From: an uncultured Prevotella sp.
GTDB taxonomy: Bacteria; Bacteroidota; Bacteroidia; Bacteroidales; Bacteroidaceae
Assembly (NCBI GenBank): GCA_937906765.1
Contig: CALCUV010000347.1
Span: 1 to 15,161, forward strand
Reading direction: 5' to 3'
Length of the DNA: 15,161 nucleotides
Of the stretch, positions 7,678 to 14,433 are shown one piece after another (within the stretch, counting starts at the first letter, position 1; each line of letters starts with the position of its first letter). The position numbers and the translations under genes were made by a program. The notes under the pieces were generated by a model that was not told where the DNA came from, made no database searches, and worked only from the letters and a program-made list of their open reading frames with translations.

Positions 7678-8115
7678 TTAATAGAAGTCAGGGTCGTTAT
7701 CAAATAACGTTGGAAAGGGGTAGGGGGATGTGGTGGAAGTTGTGTTGGGTGGGGTGTTGGTATCCTCTTCAAAGAAATCAAAAAGGAGTTGCTGGGTTGA
7801 ATCGTCTTCAATCGTACCCTCTGTAATGAGAATCTCGGGTTCGGTTTGTTCGTTTTGCGCTTCAAAATTGAAGGAAAGTTGATGGGGTATCCCCTTTTTG
7901 AGGTGATACGCCCCCTGTTCGTCGCATATAATATGCGTGTTGTATACATCAAGTATGTTTCTTACCTTCGTGGCAATGGTGCGCATCTCCGGTTTTTTGT
8001 CAAAAAAGTCTTGCTCACTATTATACATGTGAAACGTAAGTGCATCAAAAGTGAGCCCATCCGATTTTGCGCGGTTGAGCAGATTAATGATGCGTGTGAG
8101 GAAACTTTCTGACAT
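7678..8115 (-). CDS. Unknown protein, winged-helix-like N-terminus and acidic Thr/Pro-rich tail
   Basis: I do not recognise a named family for this 145-residue protein. Residues 1-73 (MSESFLTRIINLLNRAKSDG ... RTIATKVRNILDVYNTHIICDEQGAYHLKK) look like a small winged helix: three helices, then a short strand pair ending GAYHL. The remainder (85-145) is acidic and low in complexity (TNTPPNTTSTTSPYPFP), likely disordered. Two peptides, QLSFNF (79-84) and QQLLF (108-112), resemble bacterial sliding-clamp-binding motifs. There is no signal peptide or membrane segment, so it should be cytoplasmic, perhaps DNA-associated. It is divergent from the gene at 8323 and ends before two hairpins. An overlapping frame at 7659-7952 on the same strand is judged a shadow. 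Start at 8115 is the first ATG of the frame, 44 bases downstream of a TAnnTTTG element. Confidence 0.75.
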   Translation of the reverse strand: MSESFLTRIINLLNRAKSDGLTFDALTFHMYNSEQDFFDKKPEMRTIATKVRNILDVYNTHIICDEQGAYHLKKGIPHQLSFNFEAQNEQTEPEILITEGTIEDDSTQQLLFDFFEEDTNTPPNTTSTTSPYPFPTLFDNDPDFY

Positions 8116-8158
8116 GATAGGGACGTTAAATCCGTGCGAAGTTACACATAATATTTAA

Positions 8159-8166
8159 CAAAAGTA
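8159..8166 (-). promoter_or_regulatory. Candidate -7 element for the 145-aa protein gene
   Basis: TACTTTTG on the minus strand (8166 down to 8159) fits TAnnTTTG, 43 bases before the ATG at 8115. No TTTG or TTG is found at the expected -33 distance, so the call is weak. Confidence 0.3.
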
Positions 8167-8229
8167 GTTCTTAAGTTTGGTAAACTGCTGTTTCATTGAC
8201 TTAAAATCTGCACTTTCTACCTTGCAAAT

Positions 8230-8260
8230 TTTGATATTCCCCGTTGATGTGTTAATTTTG
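8230..8260 (+). promoter_or_regulatory. Promoter of the 209-aa protein gene
   Basis: TTTG (8230-8233), a 19-base spacer and TAATTTTG (8253-8260) match the Bacteroidetes sigma-ABfr consensus exactly. The start of transcription should be near 8267, giving a leader of about 56 bases. Confidence 0.75.
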
Positions 8261-8277
8261 TGCCAATTTTAACAGAT

Positions 8278-8304
8278 GTGGAGATATTATTTAAAAATCT
8301 CCAC
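8278..8304 (+). promoter_or_regulatory. 5' UTR hairpin of the 209-aa protein gene
   Basis: GTGGAGAT (8278-8285) and ATCTCCAC (8297-8304) form a perfect 8-bp stem with an 11-base AT-rich loop. It would lie about 11 bases from the predicted 5' end of the mRNA and 18 bases before the ATG. It could stabilise the transcript or control translation; there is no T-run, so it is not a standard terminator. Confidence 0.4.
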
Positions 8305-8322
8305 TATTAAACGACTCATAAA

Positions 8323-8952
8323 ATGGGATTATTTGATATTTTCAAAAAGAAAAAGACAGAAGCAGAATTGGGTTGGCGTGTAGGTGGCATGGAAGATTTT
8401 ATGTCGCTCATTCGTGTGTATTACCAAGCCGTTATGGCGGCAAATCTTGGTATTTCTAACCTTGCTATGCTTCCCGACCTTCGTGTGTTTAAGCAAACAA
8501 TGAAGGTGCAGACGGTAAATAACAAACTTGGATTGGGCGAAAAAAACAAGTGTAAGAAAATGCTTCAGGAAATGTATGGCATTTCTGACGGTTTCTTTAA
8601 AGAAATTGACGGAAGCATTAAGAAAAATTGCCGTACAATCAATGACGTTCGCGGTTATTTTATCCAGTTCCAAGCATTTTCTCAAGACACCATGATGTTG
8701 ATGGGCAACTTGATGAAGTGGAAATTTCGCTTGCCCAGTTTCTTTAAAGACGCCTTCCGCAGGATGACAGAAAAATCTGTGCATGACGTGTTGACAAAGA
8801 ACACTTGGAAAGACGATGCTGTGATGAAAACTTGTTGGGGCATTCGTAAATATCAAGCAAATTTGGGGTATTCTGAAGCATGGCTTTCTGAATATGTTTA
8901 CAATATTTTGATGCTTGCAAAAAAAGAACCCAAACCTTCTGCTGAAGAGTAG
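8323..8952 (+). CDS. Conserved-looking protein of unknown function (209 aa)
   Basis: I cannot assign a function. The protein has no signal peptide or long hydrophobic helix. It starts MGLFDIFKKKKTEAELGW, a short amphipathic helix followed by a basic run, a beginning seen in several small bacterial proteins that touch the membrane surface. The body is mostly helical with a hydrophobic/aromatic character (VYYQAVMAA, GYFIQFQAFS, MLMGNLMKWKFRLPSFF) and two conserved-looking tryptophan regions (TWKDDAVMKTCWG and YSEAWLSEY), and it ends in a charged Lys/Glu/Pro tail. It is monocistronic: its own consensus promoter lies upstream and the cell-division pair downstream has a separate promoter. The intact frame, promoter and codon use similar to rny nearby make a real gene likely. 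Confidence 0.85.
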   Translation: MGLFDIFKKKKTEAELGWRVGGMEDFMSLIRVYYQAVMAANLGISNLAMLPDLRVFKQTMKVQTVNNKLGLGEKNKCKKMLQEMYGISDGFFKEIDGSIKKNCRTINDVRGYFIQFQAFSQDTMMLMGNLMKWKFRLPSFFKDAFRRMTEKSVHDVLTKNTWKDDAVMKTCWGIRKYQANLGYSEAWLSEYVYNILMLAKKEPKPSAEE

Positions 8953-9022
8953 TTTTTCGTTGAAAAATAAGGAGTAAAATCACTTCTTTGAAGTATCTCT
9001 TCAAGAAAAAAGGTTTCAGTTG

Positions 9023-9053
9023 TTTGCTACAAAAGATAAAAATGTTAACTTTG
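9023..9053 (+). promoter_or_regulatory. Promoter of the coiled-coil/zapA unit
   Basis: TTTG (9023-9026), 19 bases, then TAACTTTG (9046-9053): an exact match to the Bacteroidetes consensus. Transcription should begin near 9060, about 29 bases before the ATG at 9089. Confidence 0.75.
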
Positions 9054-9088
9054 CAATAGTTTGAAACCAATAGGTACAATCCTACGAC

Positions 9089-9382
9089 ATGACTAAGGAG
9101 GAAGAAAAGGCATTACATACCTTCGAAACAAGAATTCGTCAACTTATTCTTGCCTATCAAGAGCTCAAGAAAGAAAATACTGAGCTCTGGGATTTGGTGG
9201 CGCAAAAAGAGGGCGAGTTGGAGGCAATGAAGGCCGAAGTAAATCTTCATAAACAAAATTACGCCAACCTTAAACTCGCTAAGATGATAGAAGTCAATGA
9301 TAGCGAGTTGAAAGATGCTAAGCAACGCTTGGCGAAGTTGGTGCGCGATGTTGATAAGTGTATCGCGCTGCTTAATGTATAA
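9089..9382 (+). CDS. Small coiled-coil protein, partner of ZapA (ZapB-like by context)
   Basis: This 97-residue protein is almost wholly a charged coiled coil: heptads run from about residue 5 to 65 (ETRIRQLILAYQELKKENTEL, EGELEAMKAEVNLHKQNYANL split across the region), followed by a second helix ending in RLAKLVRDVDKCIALLNV. The tail KLVR-VDKCIALLN is a pattern I associate with the small protein that precedes zapA in many Bacteroidetes. It has no signal peptide. By size, coiled-coil nature and adjacency to zapA it is a plausible counterpart of the division protein ZapB or of other FtsZ-ring-associated coiled coils, but there is no sequence proof of homology. The gap to zapA is 57 bases with no terminator, so both are probably co-transcribed from the promoter at 9023-9053. 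Confidence 0.85.
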   Translation: MTKEEEKALHTFETRIRQLILAYQELKKENTELWDLVAQKEGELEAMKAEVNLHKQNYANLKLAKMIEVNDSELKDAKQRLAKLVRDVDKCIALLNV

Positions 9383-9439
9383 ATAATAGTGCTTCACGAC
9401 CGTTGTGGAGTATTCATAGAATCGTAACAGCGCAATAAT

Positions 9440-9730
9440 ATGGCAGTAAGTGATAAATTAGTTATTCAGTTGCTTATCGGTAGTCAAATGCAACAGATTA
9501 CCGTGCGTCGCGATCAGGAAGAAATTTTCCGTAAGGCGGCTTTGCTGATTAACGCACGATTGAATAAATATAAGACGGCGTATCCCAATCAAGTGGATGC
9601 CAAATACATGTCTATCGCTTTGCTCGACTTCGCCGTGAAGTCTTTACAATTAGAGCAGAACATAGACACAGAACCTTATAGCAAGTCAATTGACTTACTC
9701 ACCAAGGAAATTGAAGACGTTTTGAAATAA
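9440..9730 (+). CDS. zapA: Cell division protein ZapA
   Basis: The protein is 96 residues, the usual length for ZapA. Residues 1-45 ([32 protein letters not shown]) form the N-terminal alpha/beta domain, with the typical I-G-x-x-x-I/T-V-x-x-x-E-E-x-x-RKAA-x-x-IN spacing. Residues 50-96 form the C-terminal helix ([18 protein letters not shown]) that makes the antiparallel coiled coil of the dimer. ZapA cross-links FtsZ protofilaments at the division ring in the cytoplasm. It follows the coiled-coil gene at 9089 and is followed by a structured RNA candidate and then rny, a neighbourhood that recalls the zapA-ssrS order of Proteobacteria. Confidence 0.9.
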   Translation: MAVSDKLVIQLLIGSQMQQITVRRDQEEIFRKAALLINARLNKYKTAYPNQVDAKYMSIALLDFAVKSLQLEQNIDTEPYSKSIDLLTKEIEDVLK

Positions 9731-9926
9731 AGAATCCTTCTGATGGTGTTATGCTTGTTGATGCATAGAAGTTAGGTTATACATACCGACCTTTCTGCCA
9801 ACGCCTTGCTTTTCGCTTTCAGAAACCAACGCACAAATTTAATTTCCCCCTTTTTTACTTACACACTCACGCACCAATAATTCATCATCTCTCGCTTAGG
9901 GTTGATGAATCGTTGGTGCATTTTTT
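9731..9926 (+). ncRNA. ssrS: Candidate structured RNA, possibly 6S RNA (Bacteroidales-1 type)
   Basis: The 196 bases right after zapA contain no reading frame but fold well. TTCTGA (9738-9743) pairs with TCAGAA (9819-9824) as a closing helix; inside it GGTGTT (9745-9750) pairs with AACGCC (9800-9805), TTATGC with GCATAG (9749-9754/9763-9768) as a competing inner hairpin, and AGAA..AGGT (9767-9777) with ACCTTTCT (9789-9796). A C/T-rich single-stranded stretch and a strong terminator end the unit. Position between zapA and rny, length and 3' terminator suggest the 6S RNA of Bacteroidales, which sequesters RNA polymerase; the gene order in other Bacteroidetes is from memory and the identity is not proven. 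No separate promoter was found, so it may be processed from the zapA transcript. Exact ends are uncertain. Confidence 0.5.
9871..9926 (+). terminator. Rho-independent terminator after zapA / candidate ncRNA
   Basis: The arms at 9871-9887 and 9903-9919 pair over 7 bp (GCACCAA/TTGGTGC), two non-canonical positions, then 8 bp (ATTCATCA/TGATGAAT). The loop is 15 bases and a T6 run follows at 9921-9926. Confidence 0.88.
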
Positions 9927-9943
9927 ATTCTCGAACACTTTAT

Positions 9944-9962
9944 ACTCTAACGCGTTGAGAGT
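9944..9962 (+). promoter_or_regulatory. Near-perfect palindrome upstream of rny
   Basis: ACTCTAACGCGTTGAGAGT (9944-9962) is a palindrome apart from one extra T: CTC-(T)-AACGCGTT-GAG around a central ACGCGT. It lies 55 bases before the rny start and shares TATACTCT (9941-9948) as a direct repeat with 9986-9993. No TAnnTTTG promoter is seen between the terminator and rny, so this could mark an operator or an atypical promoter region. The role is unproven. Confidence 0.3.
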
Positions 9963-10016
9963 TATTTTTACTTCGATAGTAATGATATACTCTCACCATA
10001 AATTTAATTTATCGTA

Positions 10017-11552
10017 ATGACTACTGAAATCATAATTTCATCAGTGTGCCTCATTGCCGGTTGCATCGTTGGATATGTGTTCTTTCGTTATGTGTTGAAA
10101 AAGACATATAAGAAAGCACTTGCAGATGCTAACAAGGAAGCGGAGGTTATTAAGGAAAAGAAACTCCTTGAAGTTAAGGAGAAGTTTTTAAACAAAAAGG
10201 CTGAACTTGAAAAGGAAGTTCAACAGCGTAATCAGAAAATTGCGCAAGCTGAGAACAAACTTAAGCAACGCGAAATCAGTTTGAACCAGCGTCAGGATGA
10301 ACTCAATCGTCGTAAGCAGGAAGTTGAGAACAATCAGGCAAAGGTAAATACACAACTTCAACTCATCCAAAAGAAGGAAGAAGAACTTGAAAAGTTGCAA
10401 CTCCAAGAGCGTGAAAAATTGGAAGAACTTTCTGGTCTTACAGCTGAAGAAGCAAAGGAACGCCTCGTTGAATCCATGAAGGATGAAGCTCGTACAAATG
10501 CACAGGCTTATATCAACGAAATTGTTGACGAAGCAAAGCTTACAGCCTCTAAGGAAGCAAAGAAAATTGTTATTCAAACTATTCAGCGCACGGCAACTGA
10601 AACTGCCATTGAAAACAGTGTTACTGTCTTCCACATTGATAACGACGAAGTAAAGGGACGTATCATTGGTCGTGAAGGTCGCAATATTCGCGCTCTCGAA
10701 GCAGCAACTGGTGTAGAAATTGTCGTAGATGATACTCCCGAAGCTATCGTAATTTCTGCCTTCGACCCCGTTCGTCGTGAAGTTTGTCGTTTAGCGCTTC
10801 ACCAACTTATATCTGACGGACGTATTCACCCCGCACGTATTGAAGAGGTAGTGCAGAAGGTAAAGAAGCAGGTGGATGAAGAAGTTATCGAAACAGGTAA
10901 GCGTACCGCTATTGACCTTGGTATTCATGGTCTTCATCCCGAACTTATTCGTATCGTGGGTAAGATGAAGTATCGTTCATCTTATGGTCAAAACCTTCTC
11001 CAACACGCTCGTGAAACAGCTAATCTTTGTGCCGTAATGGCTGCAGAATTGGGATTGAATCCTAAGAAGGCAAAGCGCGCAGGTTTGCTTCACGATATAG
11101 GTAAGGTGCCCGATGAAGAAAACGAACTCCCACACGCACTTTATGGTGCCAAGTTGGCTGAGAAGTATAAGGAAAAGGCAGAGATTTGTAATGCTATCGG
11201 CGCTCACCATGACGAAATGGAAATGACAAGTCTTATTGCTCCTATCGTTCAAGTGTGTGATGCCATCAGCGGTGCTCGTCCTGGTGCTCGTCGTGAAATT
11301 GTTGAAGCTTATATTAAGCGTCTGAATGATCTTGAAAATATCGCAATGTCTTATCCTGGAGTGGTTAAGACGTATGCTATTCAAGCAGGTCGCGAACTTC
11401 GAGTAATTGTTGGTGCAGATAAGATTGATGATAAGCAAATCGACCAACTTTCAGCAGACATTGCAAAGCGCATTCAGGATGAAATGACTTATCCTGGTCA
11501 GGTTAAGATTACCGTTATTCGCGAAACACGTGCGGTAAGTTATGCGAAATAA
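10017..11552 (+). CDS. rny: Ribonuclease Y
   Basis: RNase Y is a membrane-anchored endoribonuclease that starts mRNA decay. The protein is 511 residues, the normal length. An N-terminal membrane helix (4-25, [19 protein letters not shown]) precedes a long charged coiled coil (about 28-180), a KH RNA-binding domain (about 200-265, with [15 protein letters not shown] at 214-228) and the metal-dependent HD domain (about 327-420) with H359-D360 in GLLHDIGK, the partner histidine H330 in LLQHARETA, and AHHDE at 396-400. All catalytic motifs are intact. The start ATG at 10017 places the membrane helix at the very N-terminus, as in the family. It follows a terminator, so it probably has its own promoter, although none matches the consensus. 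Confidence 0.97.
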   Translation: MTTEIIISSVCLIAGCIVGYVFFRYVLKKTYKKALADANKEAEVIKEKKLLEVKEKFLNKKAELEKEVQQRNQKIAQAENKLKQREISLNQRQDELNRRKQEVENNQAKVNTQLQLIQKKEEELEKLQLQEREKLEELSGLTAEEAKERLVESMKDEARTNAQAYINEIVDEAKLTASKEAKKIVIQTIQRTATETAIENSVTVFHIDNDEVKGRIIGREGRNIRALEAATGVEIVVDDTPEAIVISAFDPVRREVCRLALHQLISDGRIHPARIEEVVQKVKKQVDEEVIETGKRTAIDLGIHGLHPELIRIVGKMKYRSSYGQNLLQHARETANLCAVMAAELGLNPKKAKRAGLLHDIGKVPDEENELPHALYGAKLAEKYKEKAEICNAIGAHHDEMEMTSLIAPIVQVCDAISGARPGARREIVEAYIKRLNDLENIAMSYPGVVKTYAIQAGRELRVIVGADKIDDKQIDQLSADIAKRIQDEMTYPGQVKITVIRETRAVSYAK

Positions 11553-11687
11553 TAAGTTATGATAAGTCGCGAGGGTAAGATGTTGGAATAATGAATGAGA
11601 AATGTTGACAACCATGTATTTGATGGTGTTTTTTGTGATGACTCTTCTCTTCATTTTTACTTCTATCCAACTTTCAAATTATCCATA

Positions 11688-12107
11688 ATGAAAAAGAAAT
11701 TGTACATAACATTGCTTTTGGGGCTATTGAGCGTTTTGCTCAATAGTCCTGTTTGCTTTGCTTACTCAGATGGCAAGGCATTTGAAGTTATTGTACAAGA
11801 ATCAACCACTCAAACTTGTGAACAACAAGACTATCAAGGCATTTCAAACATATCAAAAGGAAGTGATGTTTATGCTGTTCAAGTTGTTCAGAGTGTAACC
11901 ATTCCTCAATCAATTTCTGAGCGAACGGTGCGCACTTACTCTGGTCGTTCTATACCTTCGTTTGCCACATCTTTAGGTCGCAGAGTAAGAAACTTAACTT
12001 CCTTTTCTAATCATTGTTCTTGGCGCATATTTTCAGCGTCAACTCCCTTCTTTTGTACGACAGCAAAACTTTTTTATGTCTATGCATTGAGGGAGATTAT
12101 CCGTTAG
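11688..12107 (+). CDS. Small secreted protein of unknown function
   Basis: The 139-residue protein begins MKKKLYITLLLGLLSVLLNS, a clear signal peptide with likely cleavage after CFA (position about 25). The mature part (SDGKAFEVIVQESTTQTCEQ...) shows no domain that I recognise. It has four cysteines in the mature part and ends in FYVYALREIIR, an ending reminiscent of several short exported Bacteroidetes proteins of unknown role. The start at 11688 is chosen over an in-frame ATG at 11595 because it gives a normal signal peptide. It lies 135 bases after rny with no clear terminator or promoter between them. A 12-bp hairpin falls within the signal-peptide codons. Expression and coding status are less certain than for its neighbours. 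Confidence 0.6.
   Translation: MKKKLYITLLLGLLSVLLNSPVCFAYSDGKAFEVIVQESTTQTCEQQDYQGISNISKGSDVYAVQVVQSVTIPQSISERTVRTYSGRSIPSFATSLGRRVRNLTSFSNHCSWRIFSASTPFFCTTAKLFYVYALREIIR
11721..11749 (+). other. Stable 12-bp hairpin within the signal-peptide coding region
   Basis: GGGCTATTGAGC (11721-11732) pairs with GCTCAATAGTCC (11738-11749) over 12 bp with one G-T wobble and a 5-base loop (GTTTT). It begins 33 bases after the ATG at 11688. It could slow translation of the secreted protein, or be the 3' end of rny mRNA, although only a broken T-rich run (TGTTTGCTTTG) follows. Confidence 0.5.
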
Positions 12108-12145
12108 TGTTCATAATATTCATGTACTATTAAGGTGCACGTTAA

Positions 12146-12245
12146 AGAGTGGAATTTTAAATTCTGCTCTATCGTTCGTTCTCTTATTTCTAAATTACAA
12201 GTGGTTAAAACTGTCTGCAAATAGAGTGGGTAACAGGCCTGCTCT
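12146..12245 (+). promoter_or_regulatory. Leader with two related stem-loops before the NhaD unit
   Basis: In the 184-base gap before the gene at 12292, the same hairpin arms occur twice: AGAGTGG...CTGCTCT at 12146-12152/12164-12170 (loop 11 bases, itself containing GAATT/AATTC) and at 12223-12229/12239-12245 (loop 9 bases, GTAACAGGC). Each pair makes a 7-bp stem with two wobbles, and the copies are 77 bases apart. In the second, AACAG (12232-12236 region) can also pair with CTGTT downstream, offering an alternative fold. This may be a paired regulatory RNA or protein-binding element; no known riboswitch class is recognised. No TAnnTTTG promoter was found in the gap. Confidence 0.4.
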
Positions 12246-12291
12246 AGTCTCTGTTGGTAGTTACTAACTATTTATCTATTTACATTAAATT

Positions 12292-12801
12292 ATGAATACA
12301 ATCAAAGAATTTTCACACCCTGATTTGGGAGTCCGTATGGATGTTAAGAATGTCGTATTATCAACACTTTTATTACTTTTGGGTATTGGCTTAACCTATT
12401 ATTCTCTTAATCTTGCAGGCGAAGATGAGAACTCCGTAGTAATGCTTTTGGGAATTGGCATAGGTTCTATTATTGTAGCAATTGTTTGTTATGTCTTAGG
12501 AGGAAAGGCTTTGTATTTCTTGCCTACTATGTCAAAGATAGAATTTAAAACCAAACATTATGATGCCGAGACTCTTTCTGCTATTAAGCAATTTGTTGCT
12601 ACTGGTAAGTGTCCAGTTTCACAGATGTTCTCTTCTAAAGATATAGGCAATATACGTTTAGACATCCTTAAGTCGTCGGATAACACCTTCGCTGTAATAC
12701 AAGTGTACAAGTACATGGATTTGTTGTACGAACCTCAAACAGAGGTGCGTGTTTTAAACGTTGGTGAAGTTGAAGAGTTGTTGAAATTTGTAAAGTTCTA
12801 A
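12292..12801 (+). CDS. Membrane protein of unknown function upstream of nhaD
   Basis: The 169-residue protein has two hydrophobic helices (about 20-41, VVLSTLLLLLGIGLTYYSL, and 50-70, VMLLGIGIGSIIVAIVCYVL) joined by a short acidic loop. A soluble C-terminal domain (about 75-169) follows, with alternating strands and helices (FAVIQVYKYMDLLYEPQTEV) and the ending VGEVEELLKFVKF. No family is recognised. There is no catalytic-looking motif. Its stop is 6 bases before the ATG of nhaD, so the two are almost certainly co-transcribed, and a regulatory or assembly role for the antiporter is possible but unproven. The leader in front of it carries paired hairpins. Confidence 0.85.
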   Translation: MNTIKEFSHPDLGVRMDVKNVVLSTLLLLLGIGLTYYSLNLAGEDENSVVMLLGIGIGSIIVAIVCYVLGGKALYFLPTMSKIEFKTKHYDAETLSAIKQFVATGKCPVSQMFSSKDIGNIRLDILKSSDNTFAVIQVYKYMDLLYEPQTEVRVLNVGEVEELLKFVKF

Positions 12802-12807
12802 GAGATT

Positions 12808-14139
12808 ATGTACGCAACATTGATTATTGGTATTTTCATTGTAGGTTACTTGTGTATCGTCTTAGAGCACAATCTTAAAATCAATAAGGCGCCGATAGCG
12901 CTCTTTATGTGTGTGGCATGTTGGACGTGTTATTTTCTTGGTCTTGATTCTTTCATTACCGGAGAGGTGAATCCTACGGAACATGCCCAAGCAAGTTTAC
13001 TTCACCATCTGAGTGAAGCCTGCGAAATACTCTTCTTCTTAATGGCGGCAATGACTATCGTTGAAATCATTGATGCCAACGGCGGTTTTAACTTTGTGCG
13101 TAACAAGTTGCTTACTTCCAGTAAGCGTAAGTTGTTATGGCGTGTGGCCTTTATTACCTTCTTCCTCTCAGCTTTGTTAGACAACTTAACAACAAGTATT
13201 GTAATGGTTATGGTGTTGCGCAAATTAGTGACCGATTCCAAGGAACGCATGATTTACGCTTCATTAATAATCTTAGCTGCTAATGCAGGAGGCGCCTTTT
13301 CGCCTATCGGTGATGTGACAACTATTATGCTTTGGATACGTAACTTGGTTTCAACCGAGGGTGTTCTCCTTAGTCTCTTTGTGCCAAGCATTATGAGCAT
13401 CATTGTTCCTACGTTCCTCCTTCAATATTCTTTGAAAGGAGAATTGAAGTATGATACATCAGAATCCATCCATAAGGCGGAGGATATGTCACAGAACTTT
13501 TCCGAGAAGGAGCGCACTGCCGTATTTGTTGTGGGGTTAAGCGGACTCGTATTTGTGCCAGTCTTCAAAATGCTCACAGGTTTACCTCCTTACATGGGTG
13601 CTTTATTGGCGCTTTCCGTGTTATGGACAGTGACGGAGATTTTCTTCCGTCGAGGTCGTAATAAAAACACATCGTCTAAATATCGCGTAGCAAGCATACT
13701 TTCACGTATTGATATGACAACCATTCTCTTCTTCTTGGGGATTCTTATGACTGTAGCAACGCTTCAAGAGATTGGCGCATTGACATCTTTTGGTACATGG
13801 CTGAACGATGTTGCCTCTGGTAATCAGTATCTCATTACGGGAATTATAGGTGTTGCCTCTAGCATAGTTGACAATGTGCCTCTTGTAGCAGGCTGTATGG
13901 GGATGTATGACCCAAGTATGGGTGGTGATTTTGCATGTGATGGAATTTTCTGGCAACTCTTGGCTTACTGTGCTGGTGTAGGAGGTTCAATGCTTATTAT
14001 AGGTAGTGCTGCAGGAGTTGTTGTAATGGGATTGGAGCGCATCAGTTTCGGTTGGTATCTTCGCACTATTACTGGAGTAGCATTCTTAGGTTATCTTGCA
14101 GGTTTGCTTGCTTACTATGTGCAGACACTTTTATTCTAA
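12808..14139 (+). CDS. nhaD: Sodium/proton antiporter, NhaD family
   Basis: NhaD exchanges internal Na+ (or Li+) for external H+ at the inner membrane. The 443-residue protein has a dozen or so hydrophobic helices and the family motifs: SALLDNLTTSIVMV (from 121, D125/N126), NAGGAFSPIGDVTTIMLW (159-176, D169, T171, T172), ASSIVDNVPLVAG (350-362, S351, D355, N356) and GVGGSMLIIGSAAG (390-403). The spacing of these polar residues agrees with those reported as important in Vibrio NhaD. Length matches the family and the frame is intact. It is the second gene of a two-gene unit and is followed by a long hairpin. A role in salt or alkaline pH tolerance is expected. Confidence 0.94.
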   Translation: MYATLIIGIFIVGYLCIVLEHNLKINKAPIALFMCVACWTCYFLGLDSFITGEVNPTEHAQASLLHHLSEACEILFFLMAAMTIVEIIDANGGFNFVRNKLLTSSKRKLLWRVAFITFFLSALLDNLTTSIVMVMVLRKLVTDSKERMIYASLIILAANAGGAFSPIGDVTTIMLWIRNLVSTEGVLLSLFVPSIMSIIVPTFLLQYSLKGELKYDTSESIHKAEDMSQNFSEKERTAVFVVGLSGLVFVPVFKMLTGLPPYMGALLALSVLWTVTEIFFRRGRNKNTSSKYRVASILSRIDMTTILFFLGILMTVATLQEIGALTSFGTWLNDVASGNQYLITGIIGVASSIVDNVPLVAGCMGMYDPSMGGDFACDGIFWQLLAYCAGVGGSMLIIGSAAGVVVMGLERISFGWYLRTITGVAFLGYLAGLLAYYVQTLLF

Positions 14140-14170
14140 CGATTAATTTTTGTTGGTTGTAACAACGTGA

Positions 14171-14227
14171 AAACTGGATATTCATGTATCAATAAGTACC
14201 ATTGTTGAGAAAGTGAGTATCCAGTTT
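14171..14227 (+). terminator. Long hairpin after nhaD (probable terminator)
   Basis: AAACTGGATATTCAT (14171-14185) pairs with GTGAGTATCCAGTTT (14213-14227): 15 bp including two wobbles, with a 27-base loop. The 3' flank CTATTATATAATA is AT-rich rather than a clean T-run. It starts 31 bases after the nhaD stop. Confidence 0.6.
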
Positions 14228-14353
14228 CTATTATATAATATGTGTCAACCTTTTTATAATAGACAGAGTCGTGTAGTGTCTTGATTGTTGTTGTAGAAAA
14301 GCACTCTGTTTTCGCTTTAACAGCAAATGTGAAGGACATTATTTAAAATGCCA

Positions 14354-14418
14354 AAAACAAAGTCTAATATCCGAGCGCTTAAGTTACAAACTGTGCGCCG
14401 AATATTAGACTTTGTTTT
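14354..14418. terminator. Second long inverted repeat, bidirectional terminator-like
   Basis: AAAACAAAGTCTAATAT (14354-14370) is perfectly complementary to 14402-14418 over 17 bp. After one C/A mismatch and one bulge the stem continues through CG and GCGC (14375-14378 with 14395-14398), closing a 16-base loop. The A-rich and T-rich outer ends suit transcription stop in either direction. No gene ends directly beside it: nhaD ended 214 bases earlier. Confidence 0.65.
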
Positions 14419-14433
14419 GCCTTCTAAAGTATT

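Noticed and set aside
8990..9007. Small hairpin TTGAAG/CTTCAA after the 209-aa gene as a terminator
   Set aside because: Only six base pairs and no T-run on the plus strand; too weak to call.
10188..10634. 148-codon open frame antisense to rny
   Set aside because: Its Leu/Phe-rich content is the expected mirror of the Lys/Glu-rich coiled coil of RNase Y.
11595..11687. In-frame upstream start for the small secreted protein
   Set aside because: The extra 31 residues would precede and spoil a clear signal peptide beginning MKKKLYITLLLG.
14136..14339. 67-codon open frame on the minus strand between nhaD and the FNT-like gene
   Set aside because: It runs through the nhaD terminator hairpin, has no promoter or recognisable composition, and its end touches the nhaD stop.
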